Shown here: positions 22,793-33,488 of the stretch, piece by piece
Layout: each line of letters begins with the position of its first letter
Position numbering within the stretch: position 1 is the first letter of the stretch
NCBI GenBank assembly: GCA_011947345.1
Contig: JAAVTG010001003.1
Span: 124,001-188,000 of the forward strand
Direction: 5' to 3'
Source of the DNA: Phytophthora quininea
Lineage: Eukaryota > Oomycota > Peronosporomycetes > Peronosporales > Peronosporaceae
Length of the DNA stretch: 64,000 nt
Made by a program: the position numbers and the translations under genes
The notes under the pieces: generated by a model
What the model was told of the DNA's origin: nothing
The model's input: the letters and a program-made list of their open reading frames with translations, nothing else
Databases searched by the model: none

Positions 22793-23419
22793 CTAGTTGC
22801 GGTACTCGTTGATTTCCTCGTGGAAGTGGTCAAGTGCTACGAGCATCAAAGCGTAGGGCAAGTTCTGCTTCATGACGGTGGAGCGGATGAACGGCAGGCC
22901 GGCAGCTACTGTGGCGATGCCAGCATTCGTCAAGTCGTCTTGCCCTCGCTGCGTCACCAACGCCGTCTTCAAACCCTGGTACAAGAAGAAGAAACTAATA
23001 GAGAATGTTAGTATAATAAAAGGAGAGGCGCTGCCAATGAACAGCCTTACCCGGAGAAAGCTCCTCCCGTCACACCCGCGCCTCGAGCGATGCTACTAGC
23101 AGCGGCAGGTGCCAATTTGCCGTGCATCTTCATGTATCTTTTCGCGCCATCAACTGCGAAGAATATAATAAATAAAAATATATAGAAAATGAGAGGGTCT
23201 CAACTTACTGCCGCCAAATGTGGCGCCGGTAACAAAGCCCACGAGGCTGCCGAAGATGAGGCGGTTGCGCAGCAGGCGCAGCGTCTGCGGCTGTGTCAAT
23301 GCGTCGATCCCCTTGAGCTGCGTGTCCTCTTCATTCAGCACCGGGGTCTCTGTCTTCACGGGCGCCGCCTTGGGCTTGGGCTCGTCGTCGAACGACGACC
23401 AATTCTGCGAGTCTCCCAT
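22793..23419 (-). CDS. Tim17/Tim22-family-like small membrane protein, 3 exons
   Basis: Exons 23209-23419, 23051-23153 and 22793-22994 join in phase to 171 residues; introns are 55 and 56 bp, and the second contains a TACTAAC branch site. The first 45 residues are polar with acidic patches. Glycine-rich hydrophobic segments follow: FGSLVGFVTGATFGG and GAGVTGGAFSGFFFLYQGLK, then AGIATVAAGLPF. GxxxG-rich helices of this kind are typical of the Tim17/Tim22/Tim23 group of mitochondrial inner-membrane proteins, so a place in mitochondrial import or complex assembly is possible, but I cannot name the member. ATG at 23419 was chosen over the GTG six bases upstream. Confidence 0.75.
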
Positions 23420-24700
23420 GACCACAGGAAAAATGCAAGTGATATTACATAAATGACCTTTTTTTTAGTTGACACGCAAAACTTTCTCATTGGCGAAACA
23501 TGACAACTACGACCGCAACGAGGGTGCTGATGAACTTTCGAGAAGAACGCTGTGAATTGATGACACGGACGTAAATCCAGGTGTGTTTTTTCTTCGAAGC
23601 GTTGGGACTACAAGTACTTTGGAGTCAATACGTGGAGGACGATCACCTTATGCACAGCCATCTCTGTATTATGGTATTTCGTGGTTAATGGCGTGGCGGT
23701 GTTGAAATGTGTCGAGCTTTCCAACGTTCAAATGTGCACACGTGCCGCTGTTGCTTCATTTCTCGATTCTCGACGTGGACACAAACCAACACCAACCAAG
23801 ATGCAAGTCTCCAAAGCTCTCGTCTTCAGTACAGAGCGTTCACAGTATTACCAGCGAGAACCCCAGACGTTTTAACCGTGCCAACAGTCCAACCCCAGAG
23901 CCCAGCGACTTCGGAGACCTACCGCACGGACGCGTGTAAAGCGGTGGGATGCAAGATGCGTTAACTCGGAATCAAGACGCGATTCTAACGAAATGCAGAT
24001 CCACTGTCTCGACTTCATGTTGTATCTGACGATTTTCTTTTGGTTTTATCGTTTGAACTGGGTGCTCTACGAAGACCCAATGCGGCCGAGAACGTGCCGT
24101 TGGCGATCATAATGTCATGATATTATCATGATGACCAACTTGACTTTCCTCCGTACAATAAACCCTACACGTGGGAATACGTACTATCGGTGCAGGGGTC
24201 TCATTGTTCGTAAGAGTGCATGCTTCTTGTAGAGCGACTATATGCAGCGATCACCATTTGCTATCATGATTATCAGTCGATGCCTTTGGTGAAGCGTTGA
24301 TATTTCGTTTAAAGTGAATGGATGCACGTGAGAGCAATTTCTCCTTCTTGGCCGTGGCCATCTCAAATGGCGGAATCTGCGGATTTGACAGCTTAGTATT
24401 TGAGAGGAGAAGGCGTCAGTGGAGAATAACTTACACAATGAAGAAAGCCGCTGTCGCGAACGAGAATTGAGAAATTGTCTGGTCTGTTGGTTTTGTGATA
24501 ATTCTTGTTCTTTGATCACAAATGCCATGTCTTGCTGGTGGTTCAACAACCAAAGATGCACGACTAGATCGCATTGTAAAGACAGCGGGTTTGACCTGCG
24601 ACCTCGCACCTTTGCCGACGAAAGCGCATTCGTGTTGACTTTGCTGCGTTTTCTTGTGGAGGCCGTTGTTGACTCCGGGTCCGACTTCAGTATGACCATC
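23420..24700. other. Intergenic region, no gene recognised
   Basis: Short open frames on both strands without domain content. Marks the change from the housekeeping island to the peptide-cluster block. Confidence 0.45.
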
Positions 24701-24705
24701 CTATT

Positions 24706-24796
24706 TCAGATTGCCAGCTTTCGAGGTATCCACAGTCCTGTCGGCACGCTTAGTAGAACGACGGCCGCAATGACGACGAGTCTTAGCAGTCTTCAT
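24706..24796 (-). pseudogene. Decayed small secreted peptide gene (MKTAK copy)
   Basis: Starts MKTAK at 24796, then one extra base shifts into a frame reading LVVIAAVVLLSVP, a signal-peptide core, ending at 24706-24708. An initiator-like CATTCCTGAATTC sits about 40 bases upstream. It belongs to the peptide family found across the next 33 kb, without a recognisable mature motif. Confidence 0.5.
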
Positions 24797-24799
24797 GTC

Positions 24800-25430
24800 G
24801 GTTTGTTGGGCTTTCGGGGCCTTTGAGAGCTGCGAGTCGAATTCAGGAATGAGATCCATTTAGTGGGGCTTTACCGATCTTGGTTTCTAGGGAGAATGAA
24901 CACTGTTTTTTTCGTTGCCAGCTCAATTTTGATAATAAGCCACAGAATACATTTTGCGTGAGTCGTCAGCGATTTAATTTTTTTTTTCGAGTTGTTGCGA
25001 TTTCCAATGAGATTGACAATTTGCAATTGGTTGTAGTACAGATTTCGGGGATATCTAGTACTTTGGACAACTTCGACCGCTAGCCTCGCAGATGGTCCAT
25101 GTGAAAATCATTGATCAAAACAAACTTCACCGGCGTCGCCACCATGCTGGACAAGACTGCAGCAACTGTGGACGCTCGAAACAGCATATCTCTAACAAAT
25201 TGATTTTTTTAGTGAATAAAGGAGTCCCGAACCTAACACTGTAATACGTTTGCTGCGTCTATCACCGTCTGTTGGAATGATATTGCTAGCTGCAGGCCAC
25301 GAAATATTTCTTGATACGCCAGCCGTGAGCAACCCATGTGGGTCATCCACTTTCCGATCCAGGGAGTTCGTCAAACAAAATTCAAGCTCATTCCTGACTT
25401 CAGCTCCAATCGCTCTGATCAAGTTCCGAC
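24800..25430. other. No gene seen
   Basis: AT-rich with poly-A/T runs; nothing recognised. Confidence 0.4.
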
Positions 25431-25433
25431 AAG

Positions 25434-25553
25434 ATCCAGATCACCAACCTTCTCATCTTCGCCATTGCTGCAGTGCTAGCTGCGACTGTGGTGGACAGTA
25501 AAGCCCACAACCCCTCCCTCGCCACCATCGCGATGACCGACATTCATAGATAA
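25434..25553 (+). pseudogene. Decayed small secreted peptide gene (start codon lost)
   Basis: Forty codons open to TAA at 25551. The first codon is ATC where paralogues have ATG; the following residues QITNLLIFAIAAVLAATVV form a typical signal peptide, and the short mature part begins DSKAHNPSL. An initiator-like GCTCATTCCTGACTTC lies about 45 bases upstream at 25388. Confidence 0.6.
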
Positions 25554-26107
25554 CGAGAAAACTCGAGTCCGACAAACGACCTTAACGAGCAGAAAGCGAC
25601 TGTAAACAATCCGTCAATGAACAATGTACGTTGCCATCATCAAATGATTCATGTATACGTCTTTGAGTTGCTGGTACCCCTGTTTGGTGTATATGGGACG
25701 GCGATAAAAAAACAATTGGTAAAGTACACGAACTCAGCAATGAACAAAGAGCCAAGAAACGTCTCTTCTGTTTTATTTTTCTGGTGCAATTGACTGTGTT
25801 GCTGCTACTGTAGCTAGCAAGGGTATCATGCTACCACAAAACCGCGACAGCAACGGCGAGAGTTGTGCCATGTTACAAACGCAAGAGATTCAGCAGTCCC
25901 AGGCAAGATCCTGTACATCCGAAAAAATGACAGTTGGATGTAGCTCGTAAGGAAGTCATGACTGGTGAAATACGCTGCAAAGGCAACAACGTACGAACTT
26001 TAATGGCTTCCGAGGCGGTGAATTTGCATTGCTTGTATTTCTTTTCTGGAGTGCAGAACTTCGAACTGTGTTGACCTTACGCTGCCTCCGGATTTTGACA
26101 GGTAAAC
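25554..26107. other. No gene seen
   Basis: Non-coding spacer between peptide-family relics. Confidence 0.4.
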
Positions 26108-26250
26108 CTAGCCACGGTTTTTGCTGTTGCCCTCCCCGGAGGAAGGATTCACGCGGTTGTAAGGGCTTTGGTGCTCTTTCACCGCCGCATCGACCATTGT
26201 CACGCTCGCCAAGGCAACGAGAGTGACGACGAGAAGCTTGAAATCTGCAT
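26108..26250 (-). pseudogene. Frame-broken small secreted peptide gene
   Basis: Closely related to the intact gene at 28393-28536. ATGCAGATTTC at 26250 matches the paralogue except that a CC is a single C, which shifts the frame; the second frame reads KLLVVTLVALASVTMVDA, then KEHQSPYNRVNPSSG, stopping at 26108-26110. Total 143 bp, one short of a codon multiple. An initiator-like CATTTCTGCATTTGAC lies upstream near 26305. It may be one missing base from intact. Confidence 0.65.
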
Positions 26251-26859
26251 CTTGAGGTCTTTTAGCTTGAATTGGAAGTGTGTTGGTGTCCGCAGTCAAA
26301 TGCAGAAATGAAAGCCAAGCAGTTGAGCGCTCTGACCGAGCATTCACTCAGTTTGAGTGACTAATAATGTGCAAGCTTGTAATCAATGGGGTGGCGAGCA
26401 ACAGCTTCAACGCTGTGAGTAAACACGCTGACGTGACTAATACAAAATACGCCAGTTAACAAATCCTTGGTGTCGTTGGCGCTGTATCAATCGCAGCGTC
26501 AAATTGAAGGCACGGTTTAGCTGTTTTGCCAAATGTTAGAGTTGACTTGAACCGTCAGCACAAGGTACGCGTGGACTGAAAAGGTATGCAGAGCAGTGTT
26601 AGAAAGATGTGGCGGACTCGGTCTCAGATAGAAATGGGACTGGGCTGCGCGCGCGATGGTACAAAACTGGTTTTGTTAGGATTGCTTTGAAGACGTATCC
26701 ATTTGAATCAACCGGCTTCTCAATCGATGTGATGTTCTGTGTCTTGTTGTTCATCTGCCCGTAATCTCGCTCGTGAAGTTGTTGTTGAAGTGGTCTAGTC
26801 ACTGTCAAGGCCTGAATCTGTATGACATAACGGTATCCGAATTGTGCACGCAACGCCTT

Positions 26860-27085
26860 TGCAGAAATCGTTGGAAGCTGTGCAGGACCGGCAGTTTTCA
26901 ACTCATCCGGCCTCAATTGGAGTTCCATCGACCTCACCCATGCACTTCGCTGCGGATATGCTTTCAGTTTTGTCGCAATGATGACGGGCACGGCGACACC
27001 TCCTCCGCTCAGAAACTTGACAAGATGAACAAATGCCACCTCCTCCAGTACTCGACAGCGGGCGTCAGCTTGGCATCTTCCATTA
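26860..27085 (+). pseudogene. Decayed copy of the MHFAS secreted gene family
   Basis: The block TGGAAGCTGTGCAGGACC (26872-26889) and the ATGCACTTCGC near 26939 match the upstream region and start of the gene at 33318. Downstream, in shifted frames, GRQLGIFH followed by a stop corresponds to that gene's C-terminal RQLGIFDWL. At least two frame breaks and stops. Confidence 0.6.
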
Positions 27086-27527
27086 GCTTTTTAAAGGTCT
27101 ACAGCACCACCGCCATAAACCCATGAGAATGATCCAGACGACCCGATCCTCGGGTTCTAGTGTCACTAGCTCGCACGCTCCGCAATAAACAATGACTGCA
27201 TTTCTGGAAATGTTTTGTTAATGATAAATGGCACTTCCTCATGCCTTTTTATTGCGCTTGGGCCGCAATGAGGGAATGGAAAGGGTTCCAAGCCGACCAG
27301 TATTGACGTGTGGATAGAGATAAATTCTAACAAATTCCGTATCGAAGCAGAGTCATACTTGTTGACGTGATGCCAAGAACATTATTTACATCACCTTAGC
27401 TATGGTGACGCTCATATCAATGCTCCCTTGGCATCATGACAACACTGTATACTGTTTACGGCAGCTAGCAAGTTCACCAGAGATGATTATCGCCGCATCG
27501 AACAAACGCAAAGCTCGTGCCGCTTCT

Positions 27528-27544
27528 CTCATTCTCCAATTTTC
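27528..27544 (+). promoter_or_regulatory. Oomycete initiator plus flanking promoter element
   Basis: CTCATTCTCCAATTTTC fits the oomycete core promoter (initiator CATTCT followed by CAATTTT) and sits 36 bases before the start codon of the peptide gene at 27580. Confidence 0.75.
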
Positions 27545-27579
27545 TTGGTATCGTCAACAGCTTCCAGTACCAAGCAACA

Positions 27580-27729
27580 ATGCAGTTCGTGAAGGGATTC
27601 CCGCTCGCCATTATCGCCGTTCTCGGTTTGGTTCAAGTCGGCGCCGAAGCCAACGCCCGAGGAGAAAACCCAGGGGTCTACAACCGCGGCTATCAGCGAA
27701 CCGAAAGCCAGGTCGGTGACCTCCACTAG
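27580..27729 (+). CDS. Small secreted peptide, ENPGxYNRGY family (49 aa)
   Basis: The first 24 or so residues, MQFVKGFPLAIIAVLGLV onward, form a signal peptide with a likely cut after GAEA. The predicted mature peptide of about 25 residues contains GENPGVYNRGYQRTE. It has no cysteine and no known domain. The start is fixed by homology to paralogues and by the promoter element just upstream. Its closest relative is the stop-containing copy at 30893-31042, which has the same 49-codon length; the copy at 38030 is the next. I do not recognise the family. A secreted signalling or host-directed peptide is only an inference from the signal sequence and the conserved mature motif. Confidence 0.75.
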   Translation: MQFVKGFPLAIIAVLGLVQVGAEANARGENPGVYNRGYQRTESQVGDLH

Positions 27730-28392
27730 GAGACACTGAAAACCTCTGCCTAGCCAGTGGCAAGCAATGAGAATGGTAATACTTTTCAAGAAGTAAAAAT
27801 CTTTGCGCCCCATTAACACTGTCTACTATATGTTTTATCGACTACGTGTAGCAACTCTTCCTTTCGAAGAGAACTAAAACTCATCTGTCTGCTACTCATT
27901 TTCCTAATGAATAGAGCGCATCGCGCTGCCGACGAGATTTCCTGTCGGAGATAAGGAATATTGACTGACGGATAAGAAAGTTGCCACCGCTGCCCAGGAA
28001 CATGGACCGATCCAATATGTCATCAACCCTTTGTCGTGGTGAATAAAACGCCGGCTTCGCTTGGTGTTTGGCTCGACAACATTCTTCCCACGGTCTTTCC
28101 TGAACGTCCACGAAGATACAGCTCGCCTAACATCTCGCTCTCACGTTATCGTTCCCATTCCAAATTCCACAGCGAAGAGCTACTCCCCAACGCTCTTCTA
28201 GCTTTTCAGGGAGTCTTAGGTTAAAATTCTAGTAGTGTCACGATAGCTCCGAAAGGACTGACGGTAGGAATTGTGGAGCAAGTCATAGTAGGACATAAGG
28301 CAACAACTTACATACAGATTTGCATTGGCTTGTTTACTTTCTGGCGAACTTTTGATTGACCCAATGTTGCCTCCGAATTTCGCCTTACAAGT
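27730..28392. other. No gene seen
   Basis: Spacer between two divergently placed peptide genes. An initiator-like CCCATTCCAAATTCC occurs near 28153 on the plus strand but no open gene follows it. Confidence 0.4.
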
Positions 28393-28536
28393 CTAGCCAC
28401 GGTGTTTGCTCGAGTCGGAGCTCGGGGTCGGATTCCCGCGGTTGTAAGGGCTTCGGTTCTCTAGCACCCTCGCGTCGACCATCGCCATGGCCAGCACGGC
28501 AACGACAACGACGACGAGGAGCTTGGAAATCTGCAT
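28393..28536 (-). CDS. Small secreted peptide, ENRSPYNRG variant (47 aa)
   Basis: MQISKLLVVVVVAVLAMAMV forms the signal peptide, probably cleaved after VDA. The mature part reads LENRSPYNRGNPTPSS..., clearly the same motif as ENPGxYNRGY with the PG replaced by RSP. An initiator pair (CTTTCATTTCCGAATTTGAC, minus strand, 28567-28586) lies 31 bases upstream. Copies at 26108 (frame-broken) and 29630 (diverged) form a subfamily with it, sharing the signal peptide and the PYNR core. Function unknown. Confidence 0.72.
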   Translation of the reverse strand: MQISKLLVVVVVAVLAMAMVDARVLENRSPYNRGNPTPSSDSSKHRG

Positions 28537-28589
28537 CGAGGGGTCTTGGAGGCTTGAGTTGGAGCAGTCAAATTCGGAAATGAAAGTCT

Positions 28590-29629
28590 AGGTAGTTGAC
28601 GGAGCATTTACGCAGCTTGGAAAAGTAGGATGGATGAGCCTACCGGATTACGTTTTTGTAATCTCCCTCGTGTTTGTTGTCAAGTACGATACACCCAAAT
28701 TGAATGTGCCGATACCGCTGGTAGCTATGCTGACAACTTTCAGTAGATGTTAATAGTGCACCTACGACGTCGAACATGAGCTTGGAAGCTCCGACCGCTT
28801 GATTTTGAAAGGCAATCGATCCCACCTCCTGGTACTCCACATTTGTACGAGACCGACGAAGAAGACTCCAGGATGAGGTTCTAGAGCAGTATACAAACAT
28901 GACAGCTTTCGTGGGTTTTGCCGTTGTTAAAGCCACTTCCTCTTATTATTTTGTATTTTCGATATCGTGCGTGGCGGGCTTGAGACAAAGTAAAGAGAAC
29001 TTCCTTACAGTATTAGCCGAAGTTAACGCAGACGTCTGGATTTGACGCACAAATCAGTGCCACATATTTTTTCAACGGCTTAAAGCTATCGATTGAAAAA
29101 AATCTACCTTGGAGGCTATTAACGAACAGCGTTCAATAGACTACCTTACTATTACTACTGCTCCTAAATATTTAGGCTACCGCTTGTCAATAAAATAATT
29201 GTATATATCTACAAGCATGTCCGTAAAAACCGACAATCTTTGCATCGAAGAAAAGTACCGGTATGTCCATTTTCACAGATTCGTTCTACTTCTTCATTCT
29301 CCAATTCACATCGTTAAGGTATTTGTGCTCGTTAACGTCGGTTTGATTAAAGAGTAGAAATCACAGGAGCCTATAACAAAATTATACCATAGCAATAGTT
29401 TTGAGTACAAGATTGGAAACATGCATTGCAGGAGCATTCTTGGTTTAACATTCTGGTAGTAACGGCAGCTCTTAAAGAACCGAGGGTGAGATTGCAACTC
29501 GTTGGCAATTCGTGGCATCATGTAAATCAGGACACAATGGAAACAACGCACGGACATTATTTACTACTAAGTTGGCTCATTTGCATTTTCTTTGACTATT
29601 GATGAAAGGAAATTTTTGTCGGATTTCGA
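28590..29629. other. No gene seen
   Basis: AT-rich spacer; short minus-strand frames around 28640-28936 and 29306-29557 show no recognisable features. Confidence 0.4.
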
Positions 29630-29767
29630 CTAGGAAGTCTCTAGTCGGAGTTCAACGCGGGTCAGATTCACGCGGTTGCAAGGGCTTTGGTGCTCCCTCA
29701 CCTTCGTGTTGACCATTGTCATGGCCACGACAACGCAAATGACGACGAGTTGTTTGGACATGTGCAT
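29630..29767 (-). CDS. Small secreted peptide, diverged EHQSPCNRV variant (45 aa)
   Basis: MHMSKQLVVICVVVAMTMV is a signal-peptide-like start; the mature part has REHQSPCNRVNLTR in place of ENRSPYNRGNPT, so the conserved tyrosine has become cysteine and the final glycine valine. The initiator pair CATTTCCGAATTCGAC lies at 29817-29835. The open frame is complete, but the loss of motif residues suggests a gene on the way to decay. Confidence 0.5.
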   Translation of the reverse strand: MHMSKQLVVICVVVAMTMVNTKVREHQSPCNRVNLTRVELRLETS

Positions 29768-29835
29768 CGTGGGATGTTGGAGTCTTTAGTTGGAGAAGGC
29801 GTTGCTGTCCTGAGTCGAATTCGGAAATGAAATGC

Positions 29836-30892
29836 CCAAGCACGTTTGATCACTTGAGTTTGGATGTATGGCAGGGATGAGGAAGGAGTCTACTGAGCTC
29901 CGCATCCTCTGCACAGTAACTAGAGCTGTTATATCGCGAACCACGACTACATAACGCTATCAACAATGGGTGAAGACTAGAAATGGGTCTTGTTTGTGTG
30001 TGTGTGTGTGTAGTCGAGATCAATTGTCGTTTCTGAGCTGTTGTATCCCCCATCAGTCTCGATAAAATAAACTACGCTACAACCACCACGGAACACGGCA
30101 TCCCAAGACAAATTTGAAACAAACAGGAAGCATTAGGCAGAGCCTTCAGAGGTATCAGGAATCTATTAGTTAAAGATAACAAATAATAGAGGACCACCAC
30201 CACGGTATCGTATTGACTGTCACCTTGGTTTTTCGTTCATCGTGGCTGATGGTATTCAAGATGAATTTTGGAATGAAGAAATGGGTATATTCCACGGTAG
30301 GAATATCTACGTGGAAAGTAACTCAATATACCATAACAATAAAAGGTATATTCGCCCATGAGGGAGTTTATCGTAGCGCGCGTTGTCATGGTGAGCGTGA
30401 ATATGGCTACCGACAGTACTCAAAATTTTCTTTCGCCCATGGCGATGTCGCCACGAATCACTTGGTTGTTGAATCAGATGACCCGCTATGGCGAGAGTAA
30501 ACGAGTTTACAAATGGTCCGAATGGATCCGTGAGCAGTCGAACTCAAGAACTATCCTGTTAACGCGCAACGACTGGAGATTCGTTGGTAATGGTATCGGA
30601 TATTTTTACCGTCCAATTCGCCTCACGGTAAGCGTGAACTAGGCCAATCGATATTCTCTTCTACAGCGTAACCGAACAGAAATGTGGTGTGTGGCAAAGT
30701 CACGAGAAAAACAAGCAGCAAGCAGGTGAGTTTGAGTTCCCGTCGAATTGGGAGATCTGGAATTGCTAGACAAAATAAATAAATCGTTTGAAAAGCATAT
30801 CTTCGACAGAAAAAAGTTAATGTCGGTTGAAAACTAGCGGCTATCCGACTAGCCTACGTTTGCCTCAGGTTAGGGAGGTTATCGATTCTTCG
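29836..30892. other. No gene recognised
   Basis: Contains a TG dinucleotide run near 29991-30011 and two overlapping plus-strand frames (30213-30642) without recognisable content. Confidence 0.4.
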
Positions 30893-31042
30893 TTAGTGGA
30901 GGTTACCGGCCTGACTTTCAGTTCGCTGATAGCCGCGGTGGTATGCCCCTGGGTTTTCTCCTTGGTCGTTGGCCTCGGCACTGACTTAAACCAAACCGAG
31001 AACGAAGATGATGACGAGTGAGAATCGCTTGACAAACTGCAT
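30893..31042 (-). pseudogene. Small secreted peptide gene with in-frame stop
   Basis: Same 49-codon length as the gene at 27580 and closely similar (MQFVKRFSLVIIFVLGLV, then TAA where the paralogue has CAA, then VSAEANDQGENPGAYHRGY). The single stop lies in the signal peptide. The matching promoter copy lies about 340 bases upstream at 31376-31400 (CTCATTCTCCAATTTCGC on the minus strand), far from the start, so an insertion or rearrangement separates them. Confidence 0.7.
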
Positions 31043-31612
31043 TACTGCTTGTTGTTGCGTAACCAAATTCAAGCATGCATCTCCTGCCTTAAATCTCATG
31101 CGCGGGTGGTATGTGTGCTTCGCAAGCTCACTTGAGTCCTGTTCGAAGGACAGGGTACGAGTGTCGTCAGCTGCATCTCTATATCGTCAACGAACACACA
31201 GGAGGCAGGAGGTAGCCCCTTCATGTAGTTCAGAGCCCAGCGCTCTGCTTTTCATTCTCAATTCTACCGACTAAAGCAAACATCAATAAAGACTCATCGC
31301 CTCCAAGCTTAGTCTCGTTGATCTTCACCGGAGTTCCTGCTCGTGCAACTCTTGTTTCTGGAAAGTGTTGATGGTTCCAGCGAAATTGGAGAATGAGAGA
31401 GGCGGCACGAACTTGTGCTTCTGCTTGATGCGATGATTATTGCCTCTCCTGAACATGTGAGCTAGTGTAAGCAGTACACATTGCTACCGTGATGCCAAGG
31501 CAGCGCTGGGAAGACCGCCACCATAACTGACGTGATGCTAAATAATGTTCGTGGCATCGCATTCATACGCATGACTCGGTTTTGATACGGAACTTCTTGG
31601 AAGTGCGAGTCA

Positions 31613-31759
31613 TCAAGAAAATACCTCACTACCCATGCTAGGCATTGGAGTCGGATGGTCATAGCTGCGGTCGAACTGTCCTGGGTTGTCCGGGATATAG
31701 GCGCTCACTGAAGCACTCACCACAGCCACGATAGCGACGTGCAGAATCTAGAGCTGCAT
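31613..31759 (-). pseudogene. Small secreted peptide gene with early stop
   Basis: MQL at 31759 is followed by TAG, then an otherwise open frame reading ILHVAIVAVVSASVSAYI and DNPGQFDRSYDHPTP, a variant of ENPGxYNRGY, ending at 31613. The frame length is intact (147 bp), so decay is recent or the stop is bypassed by another start; no such start is seen. Confidence 0.65.
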
Positions 31760-32250
31760 CTTGGCCGAAAATAAGGACTGCGATAATTCAGTTAACGCTT
31801 GGGTGGCGCTAGATGACACTTGGATGAAAAGAGCAGTGGCTGGTGCTGTGCACTTTCGCTATCAATATACATATTTGATTCAGTTGTAGCATGGAAGAAG
31901 GAAAAGATGCGTCGTCGGTGCTCGTGGCACAGCTGTACAAGGTGCTGTGTGTGCAATGATGGAATGATAGCTTGCTATGGATAGGATGGATAGGATGGTT
32001 TTTTAAAATACACATTCGGATGAGTCCATTGATTCCTCAGTCCATATGTGGACCCTCTCTGAGGGTCTTTTGCGGTCGATCTGGGTTGTCCACACGCCAG
32101 TCTGGTCCTTGCCTCCGTCACTTGCCTGGTAGGTCCATTGGTCTGTTGACAGCGATACCTTGGTCATTCTTGTCAGACAACTGGGGTGTCTAGACTCGGG
32201 TGGGTCCACAGCCTGCTACATAGGGTCTGCTAGGGCATCTTGTCAGACAT

Positions 32251-32735
32251 TTGCGATTGTCCACGCTCGGTAGGTCTTCACCCTGGTACAGTGATTCACA
32301 CTTATGGGAAGGTTGTCATGAGTCCGGGTGCCACACTCCAAGGCAGAATCATATCCGGGCTGCTGTATTGCTCTGGGGAGGGGAATTCATGAGCATAGAG
32401 GTCCCCAAGTCCTCTATCCGTTGGTGCTGGAACAGGAACGCCCCGGGGTCACCGGCCCCGGGGCGTTGTGGTGTGAGAGATCTTGAACACGTGATCTTTC
32501 ATGCTTTGGTGGGTTGTCTTGAAGCGTGACGGCTCACCGGGCCTGTCGCGCCGTGGTAGGAGAAATCCTTGGACGCAAGAGGGTTACCGACCCTCTCGTG
32601 TACTGGCGGGTGTTAATATTGAATGCGAAGGGTCCGCCGAGTCGTGCGCGCAATGGTAGTTTGTTTTTGAACACGCACCACGAGGTAACCAATCTCCTGT
32701 GCGGTGCAGTGAGGTAGTGTCTTGTGGACATTCAT
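32251..32735 (+). pseudogene. Possible LINE C-terminal fragment
   Basis: Plus-strand frames 32251-32529 and 32526-32717 contain RCGVRDLEHVIFHAL, like the zinc-binding tail of LINE polyproteins, then a short open C-terminus. No reverse transcriptase core. A SINE-like element is inserted just downstream. Confidence 0.35.
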
Positions 32736-32743
32736 GTAGCACG

Positions 32744-33016
32744 TCACTGCTGCGTCCTATCGACCGCCCCAGTCAAGGCTCGGTATGAGGGTCCTGGGAT
32801 TCCCATTGCATAACTTTCATAGTACGTGTAAGGCTAACTTGCTAGTAAGAGCCGGGAGGTTCTACGAGCAAGTTGGCTGTGTGTGGGCTACTACCGCGGG
32901 TTGGTACACATGGTACGTTATCCGTAGGCGAGGTTGCAGCAGAGCGCAATATTGGGAGTAGTTAGCCCGTAAAAACCGCAACAAATCAAATCAAATCAAA
33001 TCACTGCTGCGTCCTA
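32744..33016 (+). mobile_element. SINE-like element with 16-bp target duplication
   Basis: TCACTGCTGCGTCCTA occurs at 32744-32759 and again at 33001-33016. Between them lie 241 bp without an open frame, ending in a short ATCAA repeat tail (about 32980-33000). A long perfect target duplication plus a simple-sequence tail is the signature of LINE-mobilised short retroelements. I cannot see a convincing tRNA-type A/B box, so the RNA source is open. Confidence 0.8.
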
Positions 33017-33223
33017 GGTGTCAAGAACTCCTTCTCCTCCATTCTCGGCCCCACGCGAGGGGACTTCGCGTCCGAGAACGGGATCCCCGAAGTGGTGCCG
33101 AAGAAGATCTTGGTCCAAGGTCGAAAGTTGCGAAGTATTTTGTGTTGTCATGCTGTGTCAATGCATGCGTCAGTGTGACATATCCAAGTTGAATGTGCCA
33201 CGGAACTCCTCTGCGGATACTGG

Positions 33224-33288
33224 TGGAAGCTGTGCAGGATCTGCCCAATTGCTCTTTTCGGTTCGTTCGGCCTCACTCTGCAATTTTC
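33224..33288 (+). promoter_or_regulatory. Conserved upstream block and core promoter of the MHFAS gene
   Basis: TGGAAGCTGTGCAGGATC at 33224-33241 is repeated near the related relics at 26872 and 35724 and, less exactly, before the gene at 55238. It is followed by CTCACTCTGCAATTTTC (33272-33288), an initiator plus flanking element 30 bases before the ATG. Confidence 0.7.
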
Positions 33289-33317
33289 TCGGCTTCACTC
33301 CCATCGACATCGACCCT

Positions 33318-33488
33318 ATGCACTTCGCTTCGGTACTTGCTTTCAGTGCAGTGACGCTCTTCGTCGCAATTTCGGCTGAGACTGCGACGGCTCCTCCGCC
33401 CAAGCAACTTCGAAAAGATGAACAAGTGCCTCGTCCTCCAGCACACGACGGCAAGCGTCAGCTTGGCATCTTCGATTGGCTTTTGTAA
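33318..33488 (+). CDS. Small secreted protein, MHFAS family (56 aa)
   Basis: MHFASVLAFSAVTLFVAISA is a signal peptide; the mature part of about 36 residues is polar and Pro-rich (TAPPPKQLRKDEQVPRPP) and ends KRQLGIFDWLL. The final motif recurs as ELGVFNWLS in the gene at 55238, which shares the same signal peptide, PPP run and spacing. KQLR resembles a degenerate RxLR but no acidic dEER follows, so I do not call it one. The core promoter and upstream block described separately support this start. Function unknown. Confidence 0.7.
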   Translation: MHFASVLAFSAVTLFVAISAETATAPPPKQLRKDEQVPRPPAHDGKRQLGIFDWLL

